Part shown: positions 34,781-47,095 of the stretch, piece by piece
Layout: every line of letters starts with the position of its first letter
How positions within the stretch are numbered: the stretch's first letter is position 1
Origin: Siphonodentalium dalli
Lineage: Eukaryota > Mollusca > Scaphopoda > Gadilida > Siphonodentaliidae
NCBI GenBank assembly: GCA_032622095.1
Contig: CP136069.1
Coordinates: 123,122,126 to 123,186,125, forward strand
Reading direction: 5' to 3'
DNA: 64,000 nt
Position numbers and translations under genes: made by a program
The notes under the pieces: generated by a model
Told to the model about the DNA's origin: nothing
What the model saw: the letters and a program-made list of their open reading frames with translations, nothing else
Databases searched by the model: none

Positions 34781-35769
34781 TTTGAAAAATAGTATAGCAT
34801 CTGCTCATAGCTGTAAAAATACTACGTAATGCGTCATACCTTAGTATACCTTTTTTCCTCGCTTCTGGTCACGTTTTAGATCGCCTCGGCCATATTGAAC
34901 AAGAAAACTAAGATGCATGCATCAGGTCAGCCATGAACTATTTAGCATAGAATAATTCAGTTCGGTTGCAGTTTCACAACGTTACAACTGACATACGATT
35001 ACACCTTGAATGTGGAACTATGTAAGAGTGAATATTAATGTTCTAAATCCCATGTTTCACCTTTAGTGGTAATGGGGTCGTACTTTATTAACACGCAAGT
35101 AGTGTAATTAAGTACGGGTAATTAGAAGTAACAAATCGTTTAGTTTCTATCGTATCGGCTAAAAGGGGTGAGCAGATTGCTGATGATGAATGCTCTCGTT
35201 AGCTGCCAATATAATGTGCATATTTGCCCCGTTACGTTTATACACTGTAGCATTGGCGGGCCAGAGTGTGTTGACATGTTAAGTGTTTGGTTCATTAATA
35301 ACAGATCAGCAGGGATTTGTCGTGATAACGTATACGTGGAAATATTCTACCTAAACGGTTAAATTAACGGTTGATCTATTACACCACCGTTTATACTCGG
35401 TTTAAATAGGTATATTATATAGGGACGTGTGCTCAATTTTGGTGCGGACCGATGATAAAACAAAATCAGAGGTAAATGTCGGCGGGCGGGAGGGCCATTT
35501 TTTTCAATAATTTTAAAAGAAATTGAACAGTTGCAGCAGCAGCAAAAAAGGGTGTACAATTGGCAAATGATGAGGGTCGGCGTGACGTGTAACTAGGATT
35601 GAAATTAGATATGCAATTTGGAGATTATTGGATGAGGGATGTTATATTAATTATATTAAAGGGACGAGGGGGCTTAGTTGTCGAAAATATTCATATTTGT
35701 TCCAAACACCGTAAACAGAAAAATATTAAAACGCATACATTTTGGTTCAAATATACGATCACTATCGCG
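34781..35769. other. Unassigned stretch
   Basis: No gene or recognised repeat. Confidence 0.5.
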
Positions 35770-36000
35770 TAAACATCATGCTCACATAAAGACCTACTAA
35801 ATTTTACCTAAACAAGAGTCTGATTGTGTTATAGAAGGCAGCACAATGCTACTGGCTAATCACACACAAATGGTATAAACGCTCTTTATTATTTCCAAAT
35901 AAGGAATTGAGCAACAAAGAACGCTCTTTATGTTTACCATCATAATATAAAGAAACACCAAGAAAGTAACTTTTTATGCTTTGTTTACATAACAATCGTC
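35770..36000 (-). repeat. Repeat G, inverse copy
   Basis: Read on the minus strand it aligns block by block with 31,540-31,800, including the paired AAAGAGCGTT boxes (35,921 and 35,877 on the + coordinates) and TGTGTGTGATTAGCC. Confidence 0.75.
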
Positions 36001-36429
36001 AAATTTACGACAATAACATACTGTTTGTGAGATATTTCTCATTTGTATATTAACAAAGTATGTCTATATTTGAATATTATTTTCGTTTGTAGCGGTTTTT
36101 GACAGGTGGAAATATGTTCACAGGATACCCACCAAGGCCTTCCGTACCTTTAAGGTATACTGCAACTTTGTTTCTTGTCAATAGCAGAATACATAATGCT
36201 ATTAAGAAGTGACACAAAACACAGAACATTTTTTTTAATTATAAGTATTGAGCAGTGAGAAATATTTGAGTCGAGGAAACCAGTAACGAAAGGCGATATT
36301 AACATGATTTCTGTCAGCGAATAATTGTTTACGTTCCAATGAATATTAAAATGTACTGAAAACAAACTGCTAATGGGTGCCAGACTTTCATAAACACAAA
36401 TTATGTATTAATGGTGTAACGACATATTT
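36001..36429. other. Unassigned stretch
   Basis: Nothing recognisable. Confidence 0.5.
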
Positions 36430-36690
36430 CGTTCTTAATTGTCTAAAAAAATAGGGGATGGGGATGTTTGGATCTCTAGTTTAACGACATTTTTCGGTCT
36501 TTAATAGTTTAATGACATTTTTCGGTCTTTATAATATCTCAAGATATAGGGGGTATTTGGATCTCTAGTTTAACGACATTTTTCGGTCTTTATAGTTTAA
36601 CGACATTCTCGGTCTTTAATATTTCAAGATATAGGGGCCCTTAGTGGGTATTTGGATCTCTAGTTTAACGACATTTTTCGGTCTTTGATA
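36430..36690 (+). repeat. Tandem TTTAACGACATTTTTCGGTC array
   Basis: At least five copies of TTTAACGACATTTTTCGGTC, mostly preceded by GGATCTCTAG. They are arranged as mixed short (about 33 bp) and longer units that include CAAGATATAGGGG. Confidence 0.85.
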
Positions 36691-36754
36691 GCAAAATGGA
36701 AGAAGTACATCTTTGGAAAGATGTGGTGGCCCTAAAAAGGAAAGTTGTTTGGTG

Positions 36755-38213
36755 ATCTTGAAATGCAGTTTTTCTGAACAGTCTTCCTTGATTAAAGTGA
36801 CGTGAAACACTCCGACAGACAACGGGCAGAGTGATCAAATAGAAATTAAGAATAATCTTTCTCAAAGTAGTTATTTGTTACGAATATTAATCCAAATGGA
36901 TGATACACAACGTCATTCTTATATATTAGTTAAATGCAATGACTCTCGATGGCGAAATCATTTTTGTTTAATTATAGCCGATAGTTGCGCCCCGAATCGA
37001 GATGTAAATATTTACAATTTGGAGTAGTTCAGACGATGTTCTCTATGAAGTGGGGTGGTAGATTTTTTTGGAAATTTTCAGTGATGTTAGTAGAATGATA
37101 ACATTCCCCAGGTTGGCAAAGTGCCTGAGCACTGACTTATCAATTTCTCGCACCAGAAAAAGTCCATAACAAGTCCATAATATGTCTTTAAGCATATATA
37201 TAAATCTCCGAAAACCAAAATTCTAAAGCATTAAACGATTTCTTGAAATACAGTTTTTTCTGAACAGTCTTCCTTGATTAAAGTGATGTGAAACACTCCG
37301 GCAGACACCGGGCAGAGTGATCAAATAGAAATTAAGAATAATCTTTCTCAAAGTAGTTATTCGTTACGAATATTAATCCAAATGGATGATACACAACGTC
37401 ATTCTTATATATTAGTTAAATGCAATGACTCTCGGTGGCGAAATCATTTTTGTTTAATTATAGCCGATAGTTGCGCCCCGAATCGAGATGTAAATATTTA
37501 CAATTTGGAGTAGTTCAGACGATGTTCTCTATGAAGTGGGGTGGTAGATTTTTTTGGAAATTTTCAGTGATGTTAGTAGAATGATAACATTCCCCAGGTT
37601 GGCAAAGTGCCTGAGCACTAACTTATCAATTTCTCGCACCAGAAAAAGTCCATAACAAGTCCATAATATGTCTTTAAGCATATATATAAATCTCCGAAAA
37701 CCAAAATTCTAAAGCATTAAACGATTTCTTGAAATACAGTTTTTTCTGAACAGTCTTCCTTGATTAAAGTGATGTGAAACACTCCGGCAGACACCGGGCA
37801 GAGTGATCAAATAGAAATTAAGAATAATCTTTCTCAAAGTAGTTATTCGTTACGAATATTAATCCAAATGGATGATACACAACGTCATTCTTATATATTA
37901 GTTAAATGCAATGACTCTCGGTGGCGAAATCATTTTTGTTTAGTTATAGCCGATAGTTGCGCCCCGAATCGAGATGTAAATATTTACAATTTGGAGTAGT
38001 TCAGACGATGTTCTCTATGAAGTGGTGTGGCAGATTTTTTTGGAAATTTTCAGTGATGTTAGTAGAATGATAGCATTCCCCAGGTTGGCAAAGTGCCTGA
38101 GCACTAACTTATCAATTTCTCGCACCCGAAAAAGTCCATAACAAGTCTATAATATGTCTTTAAGCATATATATAAATCTCCGAAAACAAAAATTCTAAAG
38201 CATTAAACGATTT
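36755..38213 (+). repeat. Three tandem copies of a 486-bp unit
   Basis: Unit boundaries at about 36,755, 37,241 and 37,727. Each starts CTTGAAATGCAG or CTTGAAATACAG and ends CATTAAACGATT. Copies 2 and 3 are nearly identical; copy 1 is somewhat diverged at its start. A constant block GATAGTTGCGCCCCGAATCG lies in every copy. No open frame spans a unit. A satellite-like array that directly follows the TTTAACGACA array. Confidence 0.95.
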
Positions 38214-38224
38214 GCTATATTTCC

Positions 38225-38347
38225 AGGGCATATATTTCATCTGATTTTGCGAGAATCCATATATATATTTTTTCACGAGAATCCAGGGTAATTTGCGAGA
38301 ATATTTACGAGAATCTAGATTTGGATTCTCGCCGAAATATAAGCCCT
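38225..38347. mobile_element. Small foldback element, 123 bp
   Basis: Ends AGGGCATATATTTC and, inverted, AGGGCTTATATTTC. The interior repeats GCGAGAATC words in both orientations. Confidence 0.7.
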
Positions 38348-41300
38348 GATTTCACTCTGAAAGTGTGCCTAAATGGCATAAATTGTACCGTGGTTCCCAT
38401 GTTCGCCAAAGTGGCATAAATTTATTTCAGGATAATACTAATTTTAGGCATTCATTTATATCACTGATATCAGGACAATAAATAGCCATTTCCATTGCAT
38501 GGAACAAAGAGCGTTATTGTTTATCGGTGTTGTTTTTGGAAGTGGTGGTAGTTAAATTTTATACATTTCGACCCCCAATAAGTATTTCCGAACAAATGAA
38601 TTATTAACAAGCGTGACATGACATCATTGACGAAGATAATTAACACCGATCTACAAGCAATTAAAGTCTTAAAATGAGCTAAAATTTAACATTTTCTTTA
38701 AAAAATTTACATTTTTATCTCTCGCGACATAATTGTCACCAATAAAAACAAATTTGATTCATCGTGGAAGTTAGTCGGTGACTATAAATAATGTCACCAT
38801 TCAACTGAATGTTGTTGAGCATATTTCAACCAATTTTGGAAGTTTAAATGAATATTTTCTTCACACGCAAAGTAAAATTGACAAATTTCAGGATTTTAGC
38901 CTGCTTCGTTGGGACCAAAATTTGTTGTGCACACTCAAGAAACGTCTACCGACACTCGCTAGGCCAAATTATGCCATGACCATGCTATAAACTAGCTTGA
39001 AATTGGCAAAACAATGAATTTTTTTTGGTTGAAAACATTTACATGGGAATCTCCAGTCAAATATAGGCATAGAGAACGATTATTTTTCGATAAAAACGAA
39101 AATAATGCGAAATGAAATTCGGCACTCGTCAGAATGGTGCAGAATAACATACGAGTCTTGTTATATGCGAAAATTTGACCTCATTCGATAAATTAGTCTC
39201 GTAATTAAGGAATGTGGAATTCCGTCGCACTGTAGTGTTACTGTACATGGCCGACGCAATTTTGAAATGTAAACACGCATCAAACACGCATCAAATTTAC
39301 CTTTTGTGAGAATAACAAAAGCGCAACCTTGATCAAAGTAATACAATACACAACAACACATAGAATAAAACTGATATAAGTGAGAATAAGACGCGTATTC
39401 AGACGTGGAATTTGACAACATTTCTTCGCTATAAATATATTTGACCCAGATAACCGAGATGCAGCTGTTTTGCGCACGTCACTTTCCATATTTGGAATTT
39501 CCATATATGGGATTTGTGTTAACCTCAATACCGATCAAGTTATCTTAGCATAAACATAAACTATATTGTAATTTATGCAACTACGACCCTGGTGACCCTG
39601 ATAACTAATAAAATATACCGGCCAATTCATTTTAAGATCGTTATTTCACTTTGCTTTAGGCATAAATATACTCTTAAACGCACATAAACGACCCATTGGC
39701 GTTAAATTAAATATACTCGGTATTTATTAATATTAGTTTTTTATTGCTCAGTATAGAGTTAGACCCTTGACACCTGTCAATATATTTGGGCTGAATTCAT
39801 ATGATGCGGTATTATTCCTCGAAATAAACAACAAAGCCGTCGTTACTTAGAAATGTCGTTTGGGCTAACATTTACACAAATCCTCCGTGTGTTCTCCTCA
39901 ATTGACACGCAGGTTCTCAGTCGACACACAGGTTATCCCAGAAACCGGTGTGAAATAAACAGCCAAGGTTTGGCTGAAATGAGTGATACTCATCAACTCG
40001 AAACCACGTGATTCTCCATCGTGATAATTTTGCAATGGCCGTGGTCAGAGACATGTCATTCGATCAACGGGGACAGTCGCGGAACCCAGGAGTCGATTCG
40101 CGCGTGTTGACGAGTCCGTAATTTTCATTTACATGTATTAGATATTCATAACTACATTTTTTTTAGAGAATAATATAAATCTATGTATGACTGCATCCCC
40201 GGCCACTGTAAATTCTCAACTAAGAATTCATTTCCCGAATGTTATACTTTTAAAAATTTACTATATATGGTAATCATTATAGGCCTACAAACTTCGATCA
40301 TATCCGTATATGGCATATATATGCTTCTCTAATCGAAATTTATTTTTCATCAAAATTACGAGTTCTTGGTCCAAAATAATCACTTAAATGTTGGTGGGGA
40401 AAATAAAATATCAAATCAATCTTGACATTTACATTCTGACATTGGTGATCATCGGCAAGGTGGTCACTCCATGTCGTGCTTTTTTCTTGATGTGTCATTT
40501 GGTCTGGATTTGTTTCAGAAACCCTGCATTAAGCAACATTAAGACTTAAAAATGAATGCTCAAACAGAATAAACGTGTATCGCTTTTATTATTTTCTCAT
40601 TTCCATTTCTACCATTGTTAAAGGGGTACTGTACACTAAATATGGCTACTTACGGGACCATCTCATGTTATACTCAAAAGAATATATGCAACAAATGAAT
40701 TTGAGCCATGGATTAGTACCAAACACACCCACATCGACCGGTGTACTCTATGAACGATGCAAACAACATAGTAATTATATAACGAAAATTAATATATGAC
40801 TCGAGAGGGGGTATTCCAGCTGTTAGAACGGTTGAGGTAGATGTACCAGTTTGAAAATTCAGCAGGAACATATTCCAGGATACAAAGTTGAAATGTTTTG
40901 TTTTTTAATCTTTGAGACCCATGCATATATCGCTCCGTGAACACAAGGTTTTTTCCTATTCGATCTTGGACGTTCCATGTTAGTCTATTCCTGATATGAT
41001 AGAATAAATAACGTTTATTTCACTTTTTTTCGAAAAAATGAAAACTGTTGGAAAATGATGTGACCATGGAAACTATTTTTCAGAGCATTTGAAGCCGGTA
41101 TATCAATATTTCGTGTATTTGTCAACCTATATACCTCCTTCCATAGACACGACATATATATTCACTATTCAAAAACAACATTGATGACTCGACAATAATA
41201 ACAATGTTAATTAATATGTGGCTAGTACATATTACATTATAACATACATACGAATTACAGTATATAGATACGATTATAGACAGTAGCTAAGCTCCAGTTC

Positions 41301-41442
41301 CAGGAGCTTACTGATGCGCGCCACAATACACAGGCATTACTTTAATCCGGCGCCATTTATTTTCATCTCGCAAATCGATGATGACCTTGCGCATGTAAAT
41401 ATGTTGCTTTAGATTTGTATCTTGCCTCACCATGTATTGTTT
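38348..41442. other. Unassigned stretch
   Basis: No recognisable gene. One isolated family A end (TTAAAGGGGTACTGTAC) at about 40,618 and one AAAGAGCGTT box at 38,505. A T-rich low-complexity region begins at its right edge. Confidence 0.5.
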
Positions 41443-41444
41443 CT

Positions 41445-41475
<31 letters not shown>
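41443..41475 (+). repeat. Poly-T tract
   Basis: About 32 T followed by further T-rich DNA to about 41,600. It could be the A-tail of a minus-strand retroinsertion, but no body of such an element is recognised next to it. Confidence 0.8.
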
Positions 41476-41479
<4 letters not shown>

Positions 41480-41799
41480 ACTTGATGTAGATTTTGGTTT
41501 TTTTTTCATGTCAATTTTATTTTATACCTTTATACCACATTTGTTTAATTACTTCATTGGTTTTTTTTTCTTCTTTCGATTTAATATTTTCTTTTTTCTT
41601 GCACTTTCATGTTTGATTAGAGATTATTTTGTATATCTTTATGTAATTGTGTTAGTTTCCTGTGTTTGTCTGAAACTCTCCATGTATGGAGGAAAGAAAT
41701 AAATATATATAAATCAGTGAGAAATCACTACAACTCAACCTATGCTTAAAGTTGTGAGTTGAGAACACTGAGGTGAAGTCTGTCCTTATATCATATCCA

Positions 41800-42180
41800 A
41801 CAAAAAGTTCCCAAATCCAAATGGCGCCCAATATGGCGGACATATTTTTTCAAAATCACCGAAAATCCTTCATAATCACATCTTTTGGCGTTATTGTCAT
41901 GACAACTCCACACATGCTTACATTTGAGATAGGAATATTGAAACGACGCAATTACCTTACACCTCATGCAAGAAATGGTTTCCCAAATCCAAGGCGGCGG
42001 CTAAATGGGGAACGAAATTTGATAACTCCTATATTCATTTACTTTCTGTCAATGGGCGTTATTGTTACGGGAATTCTACCCAAATTTACGCGTGGATAGG
42101 GAAATTGATACGACGCATTGGCTTGAATTGGGCAATTGATACTCACAGCCAAGATGGCGGCCAAACTAGTGGCCAGAAAT
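41800..42180 (+). repeat. Degenerate tandem repeat with AAGATGGCGGCC words
   Basis: Two to three imperfect units, each with CCCAAATCCAA, a GGCG-rich word (AATGGCGCCC, AAGGCGGCGG, AAGATGGCGGCC), GGGCGTTATTG or GGCGTTATTG, and GACGCAATT or GACGCATTG. Confidence 0.65.
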
Positions 42181-43195
42181 TGAAAATTAGTCGGTATTTT
42201 AAAATTGTTCATAAATCAGCTATTGGTTCCAACTTAAAACGTCCTCAAACGCATAGCATAGCCAGTATCCTTCTGTGAGGACGATAACCCACAATTAATA
42301 ATCACGATTTGGTATTTCAAAATCCATTCTCCAGTAATCGCCGATAATGACAGTAACCGGATGCCGAATAATCGTATGACTTGCAAGATTCAGAACAATT
42401 ACATGAGAACAGATTCTGATTTGCCACATCCAGAACTATCTGCACCAGCTTCCATCTCTTCGTCTGCTAATTCTAACTCGATCACACCATCAAATTATTC
42501 TTCACTTCCTGGGAGAAGGGTCCCTCTAATCAGAACGTTTCAAACCACCCATTCCCCGGTGTGCGTCATCTTGAGCTAGAAAGGCATGCGGTCAATGCGT
42601 ATGCTAGATTTCAGAAAGTCACTTATATCTACGCCTTTCTCACAACTCATGCGGCTAACCACATGTACACCTGGTGATCTTCCAATTTATAGATATAGCG
42701 ACTTCTCAATAGATCATTCGTCAACTCACAAACTCAGCGAACGCATTGACGTACGTGGACAATGCCGTCAGGGGTTTCGAAAGTTGCTAGCTTTCTCATT
42801 CCCTTGGGCGAATGCATGCATCTCTGCCAAGAATATCATAATATACCAACACGTCTTGACCATGATGCTAAGCAATATTTGTGACGTATATACAGCAGTC
42901 ATCTCGTCGAAGACCTCCATTCACGCGGTGCTAGTTTGAGGATATTCGCCATTGATAATGGGAATATAATGGGACCACAATCTGCACGAGGTCTATGTTT
43001 CAGATATATGGCCTAAAATTCCTTAAATCGACATGTAGTTTGCAATAAAATCGAAAAATAAATTTTCGATATGCCGGTTATCATCATCATAATATGAAAA
43101 TATAGTATGTGTGGAATGTGTCACGTTAAAATGAGCACCGGAGGATCATGTTCCTATTTTTCAGCTGCCATGAAAACGGTAGGCACTTTTATGCA
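42181..43195. other. Unassigned stretch
   Basis: Two consecutive open frames (42,361-42,579 and 42,586-42,939) have no motif and a stop between them. I would not call a gene. Confidence 0.4.
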
Positions 43196-44029
43196 TGTTT
43201 TCTCCGTTACCAACCCGAAAAGGTAGCATATGGGTACGTACAGTCCATTTAAACATGTGGCAACAGTTTTATATTGTCACAATCAATACACAACGGTGGC
43301 TATAGTCAAATGCATGCAATTTTATAAAATACTCATGATTCGAGCTGTCACTAGCCAGATGTTTAGGGTCAATGGCTACCCGTATATCTTAGGATTACCG
43401 TGCAATTAAAAATTCATTCCGAATCGAACACTCTCTGTCACTCTATATGGTGTATAGACTGACGAAATGGACCAATTTCTTATGTGGGGATATATACCTT
43501 TTCGAAAACAAAACATGTGGAAAATATTGATGTGGCGTTTGTGATATGCGACACACATATACTACAGTGGGCGTGGTAACGGAGAAAACACATTTTGTGT
43601 CTTTATATTCCTAAATATTGCGAATCGTTGAAACACATTAAATTTTTAATAATATGTGACACAAACGTGTTTGGTTGAATTTCTAACTTCGCTAGAAACA
43701 TATTAACTATTATTTGAAACTACATGCAGTCCCATGTACTTTGAATGTGTATGTGTTTCCAGTAAACCCATATCATTGATCTATGCTGGTGCACACAATT
43801 CTGTGCATCTAAAAATAAGACCTGCGTAATCATGCCATTCAATTTTATTTGATTACATAAATATAAGAATGTGTTAATATATGTCGAACAAGGAATACCT
43901 GACAATTCAAACGCCCGGTGTAATATTAGCATGGACATGATGGTAACGGAGAAAAAACCTATATATAGTTATATACGACATGTATGCAAGTTTATGAATG
44001 AGGAATATTTTGCTAATGAACGAGGAGTG

Positions 44030-44656
44030 GTCACTTTCGATCCACCGGAGACTTCGTCCCAGGTGAGCTAAAAATTAAAGGTCAAAATGCAAAAATGTAA
44101 TTTTTTGTTTTTAGAGTTATGTCCCTGGCTCCGCCCCTATTTGACCCAGTGACCCCATTTGAACAAATCTGAACCCCAATCACCCAAGGTCCCTCCGTAT
44201 CAAATATGAATCCATTCGACCCGGTGGTACAAGAGAAGAAGTCGTTTTAAGAAATACTATGGAGGGAAAGAGTTATGGCCCAGGCTTCGCAACTATTTGA
44301 CACAGTGACCTCATTTGAACAAATCTGAATGTGAGTCACCTAGGGAACATCCACACCAAATATGAACCCATTTGGCCTGCCGGTATTTGAGAAGATGCTT
44401 AAAAGAATTACTATGGAGGGAAAGAGTTATGGCCCTGGCTTCGCAACTATTTGACACAGTGACCTCATTTGAACAAATCTAAACGAGAGTCACATAGGGA
44501 ACAGCCACACCAAATATGAACTCATTCGGTCTATAGGTTCCAGAGGAGAAGATGTTTAAAGAATTGTTGACGGATGGACGGACTGACGGACGGACGACGG
44601 ACGAGAAGTGATGACTATAGCTCCACCAGAGACTTCGTCTCAGGTGAGCTAAAAAC
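44030..44656. repeat. Repeat with CAGGTGAGCTAAAAA ends and ~156-bp units
   Basis: Direct copies of GAGACTTCGTCYCAGGTGAG plus CTAAAAA at about 44,048 and 44,627 bracket three ~156-bp units. Each unit contains GAGTTATGNCCC-GGCT and CAGTGACCYCATTTGAACAA. A GGAC-rich stretch lies at 44,574-44,604. Confidence 0.75.
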
Positions 44657-44820
44657 TACCAAAACAAAATGCATTGTTTTATTCATGGATTGGTACTAGT
44701 ATGCAATATGATTAAAATTCGAAATTAATTTTAAATAGCTAGTAGCCTTCAATTAATTTCCTGCCCATATAAATCAATTTAATAAATGTCATCGTTACTA
44801 GTGTCATCACATTGAGTCTA

Positions 44821-45510
44821 TATGTCTAAACATGACAAACACGTGAAATTATCACCGTCGTCAAAGACACCGTAATCCTCTCCGCAACCTTCATGAAACC
44901 ACTTGCCACAATCTGAGCACAACGCCCATTCGTCGCGTTTACTGGGGTCGAGTGGATCACCATAAACACATCCACACTTCCCACAAGAATACGCATCTTG
45001 ACAGTTATTTTCCGCACTCTTTTTTGAAGCTCGCTTGCCTTTGATGACGGTTGACCGAGAACCATTAGACTCGCGAACATGTGGTGCAGACATCGTTGTG
45101 AACTTCCAATTGCATTTCAGGTCGGATTCACCATTTGAAGTTAGAAACTTTAAACAATTGGCGCAAAAACATGACGTTTCTCTGGTAGCGATGCCGTTTG
45201 CGTGTTTGGTAGGAATAACCGCGTGTACCTTGAGTGTCCAGGAACGGGTAGGACATCGGGAAAACCAATTTCACGGCGCTTTCGTTGAGGTGAATAAATG
45301 CGACATTAACAATCACAAAATGTGGCGGCGTTCTGTATCACACATTTACCGGTCTTCACTGCAACGTCAGCCAACCTCTTGGAGGTCCCTCCAACTCCAC
45401 CACACGGCCCCTTTCCATGACCTGCTTCCAAATATTGCCAGGTAGCTTTCACGCCCATCTTAGAATGATTACTGACAAGGTTGAAGATATCTCTGTCGAT
45501 ATTGGCTGGT
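44821..45510 (-). pseudogene. Remnant of a multicopy PHD-finger protein
   Basis: Read on the minus strand. The upstream frame has WQYLEAGHGKGPCGGVGGTS followed by KRLADVAVKTGK; the next frame shift gives HLNESAVKLVFP; the downstream frame 45,093-44,821 encodes a Cys-rich finger (CGKCGCVYGDP ... WALCSDCGKWFHEGCGED ... CLSC), i.e. C-x2-C, C-x2-C-x3-WFH-x2-C, C-x2-C as in PHD fingers. 'HGKGP' domains and C-terminal PHD fingers of this kind are, from memory, common in transposon-associated multicopy proteins of invertebrates. At least two frame breaks make this a decayed copy. An exonic host gene is the alternative, but no splice sites support it. Confidence 0.55.
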
Positions 45511-45529
45511 GGGTGAATCCGAAATGTAT

Positions 45530-46130
45530 AGTGGATGTATTTGACACCAGGAACAATATATAACACCCTTTGTTTGACATAAATCGGCCAAGGGGTTGAG
45601 AGATAGCATGGGTGTCCTATTTGGAACCCCTCTGGACAGCGACAATTTTGGATCATGCAGGTTGAGGTGTGTGATGTGTTCGGAAAGAGTGCCTGGGGAG
45701 GCGCCCCCTACAACACCATTTGTTTGACCTAAATCGGTCAACGGGACGAGAAATGGCATGGATGTCCTATTTGAACCCTTCTGGTCGGCGGCCATTTTGG
45801 ATCGGGGTGGTGTGAAAGGGGTGAATATTTAGATTATCTTGGGGCACCCTTTGTTTTACCTAAATCGTCCAAGGGGTCGAGAAATGCCATGGGTGCCCTA
45901 TTTGAACATCTCTGGATGGTGTCCATTTTAGATCGTGGTGTGGTGAAGGGGGCGTATTTAGATTGGCTTCCTACACACACCTTTTGTTTGACCTAAATCG
46001 GCTGAGAAAAGGCATGGCGCCATATTTGAACCCTTCTGAACGGCGGCCACTTTGGATCTGGATGGGTGCGTGGATAGAATATCTGTGGGGGGGGGGACCA
46101 TATACAAAACCCTTTGTTTGACATAATTAT
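45530..46130 (+). repeat. Degenerate tandem repeat, unit ~130-145 bp
   Basis: Anchors of the form CACCCTTTGTTTGACCTAAA at about 45,566, 45,711, 45,845, 45,978 and 46,106, each followed by GTCGAGAAATGGCATG, CCTATTTGAACCC and GGCGGCCATTTTGGATC in diverged form. A G run ends the array at 46,086-46,096. Confidence 0.85.
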
Positions 46131-46309
46131 AAAAAATTCGAATAAGTAATAAGGAATGGAAGTCACCTTCGTTTTAATTGGTACTGTAACGGGGTGAATA
46201 TATTGTTAAGATAGATAACTCTGGTCGCCAGACAAGAAATCCATCCTACATAACCCAACAGAAACTCATCTGCCACTCAGAGCCCATCTGTCTTTAGCAG
46301 TGTGGGCAA

Positions 46310-46610
46310 TGGCAACCCGCACTGTCTCTTTGATTTTGCTGTCCCATTTTGCCCGGATAGCATGGCACATTGTCCCACTTTGCCCATTGCGGTGTCCCGA
46401 TTTGCCCAAAGGCACGGGCAAAGTGGGACAAAACAAGACGTTCCAAAAGGGACATACCGAGATGGTGTTTGGTATCAATGATCACCCGATTATATGCGCC
46501 GATGAATTATATACCAATCAACGGCTTTCCATTTTTTCCGGCGAAAATCCTATCTAAATTTCCTTGAAAACATTTGGTATCCCGCTTTGCCCGGGTTTCC
46601 CCTATTTGTA
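46310..46610. repeat. GTCCCACTTTGCCC-rich segment
   Basis: Several copies, in both orientations, of TGTCCCACTTTGCCC or its variants (CATTTTGCCC, GATTTGCCC, GCTTTGCCCGGG). Part of an unrecognised repeat. Confidence 0.6.
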
Positions 46611-47095
46611 ATTAAACTGGTTAGTTTTTTGTGTTGATCTGAGTCAAACAAACCCAGACTGCCGATATAGTATCGCCAAGGGGTTCATATGTGCCTAAAG
46701 AATGACCTTCTGATGTTCGCTGGTAACGGAGAAAACGGTAACGGAGAAAACCGCATATTGTTTACAACCATATACAAAAGTCTTGTGATATTAATTTCAA
46801 CATGCTCACGTGATATTTTGGGCTTGATAGACGTTCCGTCAGATGAGATTAGCAGTTGGAGTTAAATCGTCGATTTTCTATGTTTTATGGTGGTAACGGA
46901 GAAAACATCCTTAAATAAACTGTTTTGGGAGTGGCAACTGATCTCTCGTTATTTCTACATATGATTCATTTGCATTTAGAGCTATATGTTCCCCAGATTA
47001 CACGTGATATTGCGTTTCTTTGTATAAAATTAGGCACGTACAGCAAGTTGTATCTGTCAGTTATGACGATTTAAATTGATGGTAACGGAGAAAAC

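Larger units (their letters stand above)
43197..47095. repeat. Recurring GGTAACGGAGAAAAC motif (7 sites)
   Basis: Sites: 43,197-43,212 (inverse), 43,575-43,589, 43,942-43,956 (one mismatch), 46,722-46,736, 46,737-46,751, 46,892-46,906 and 47,081-47,095. The surrounding sequence is not obviously conserved, although ATATG/TTTACA-like AT-rich segments separate the sites. Other repeats are inserted in the middle of the region. Confidence 0.85.

Noticed and set aside
41415..41702. 95-codon Phe-rich ORF
   Set aside because: Product of the poly-T region.
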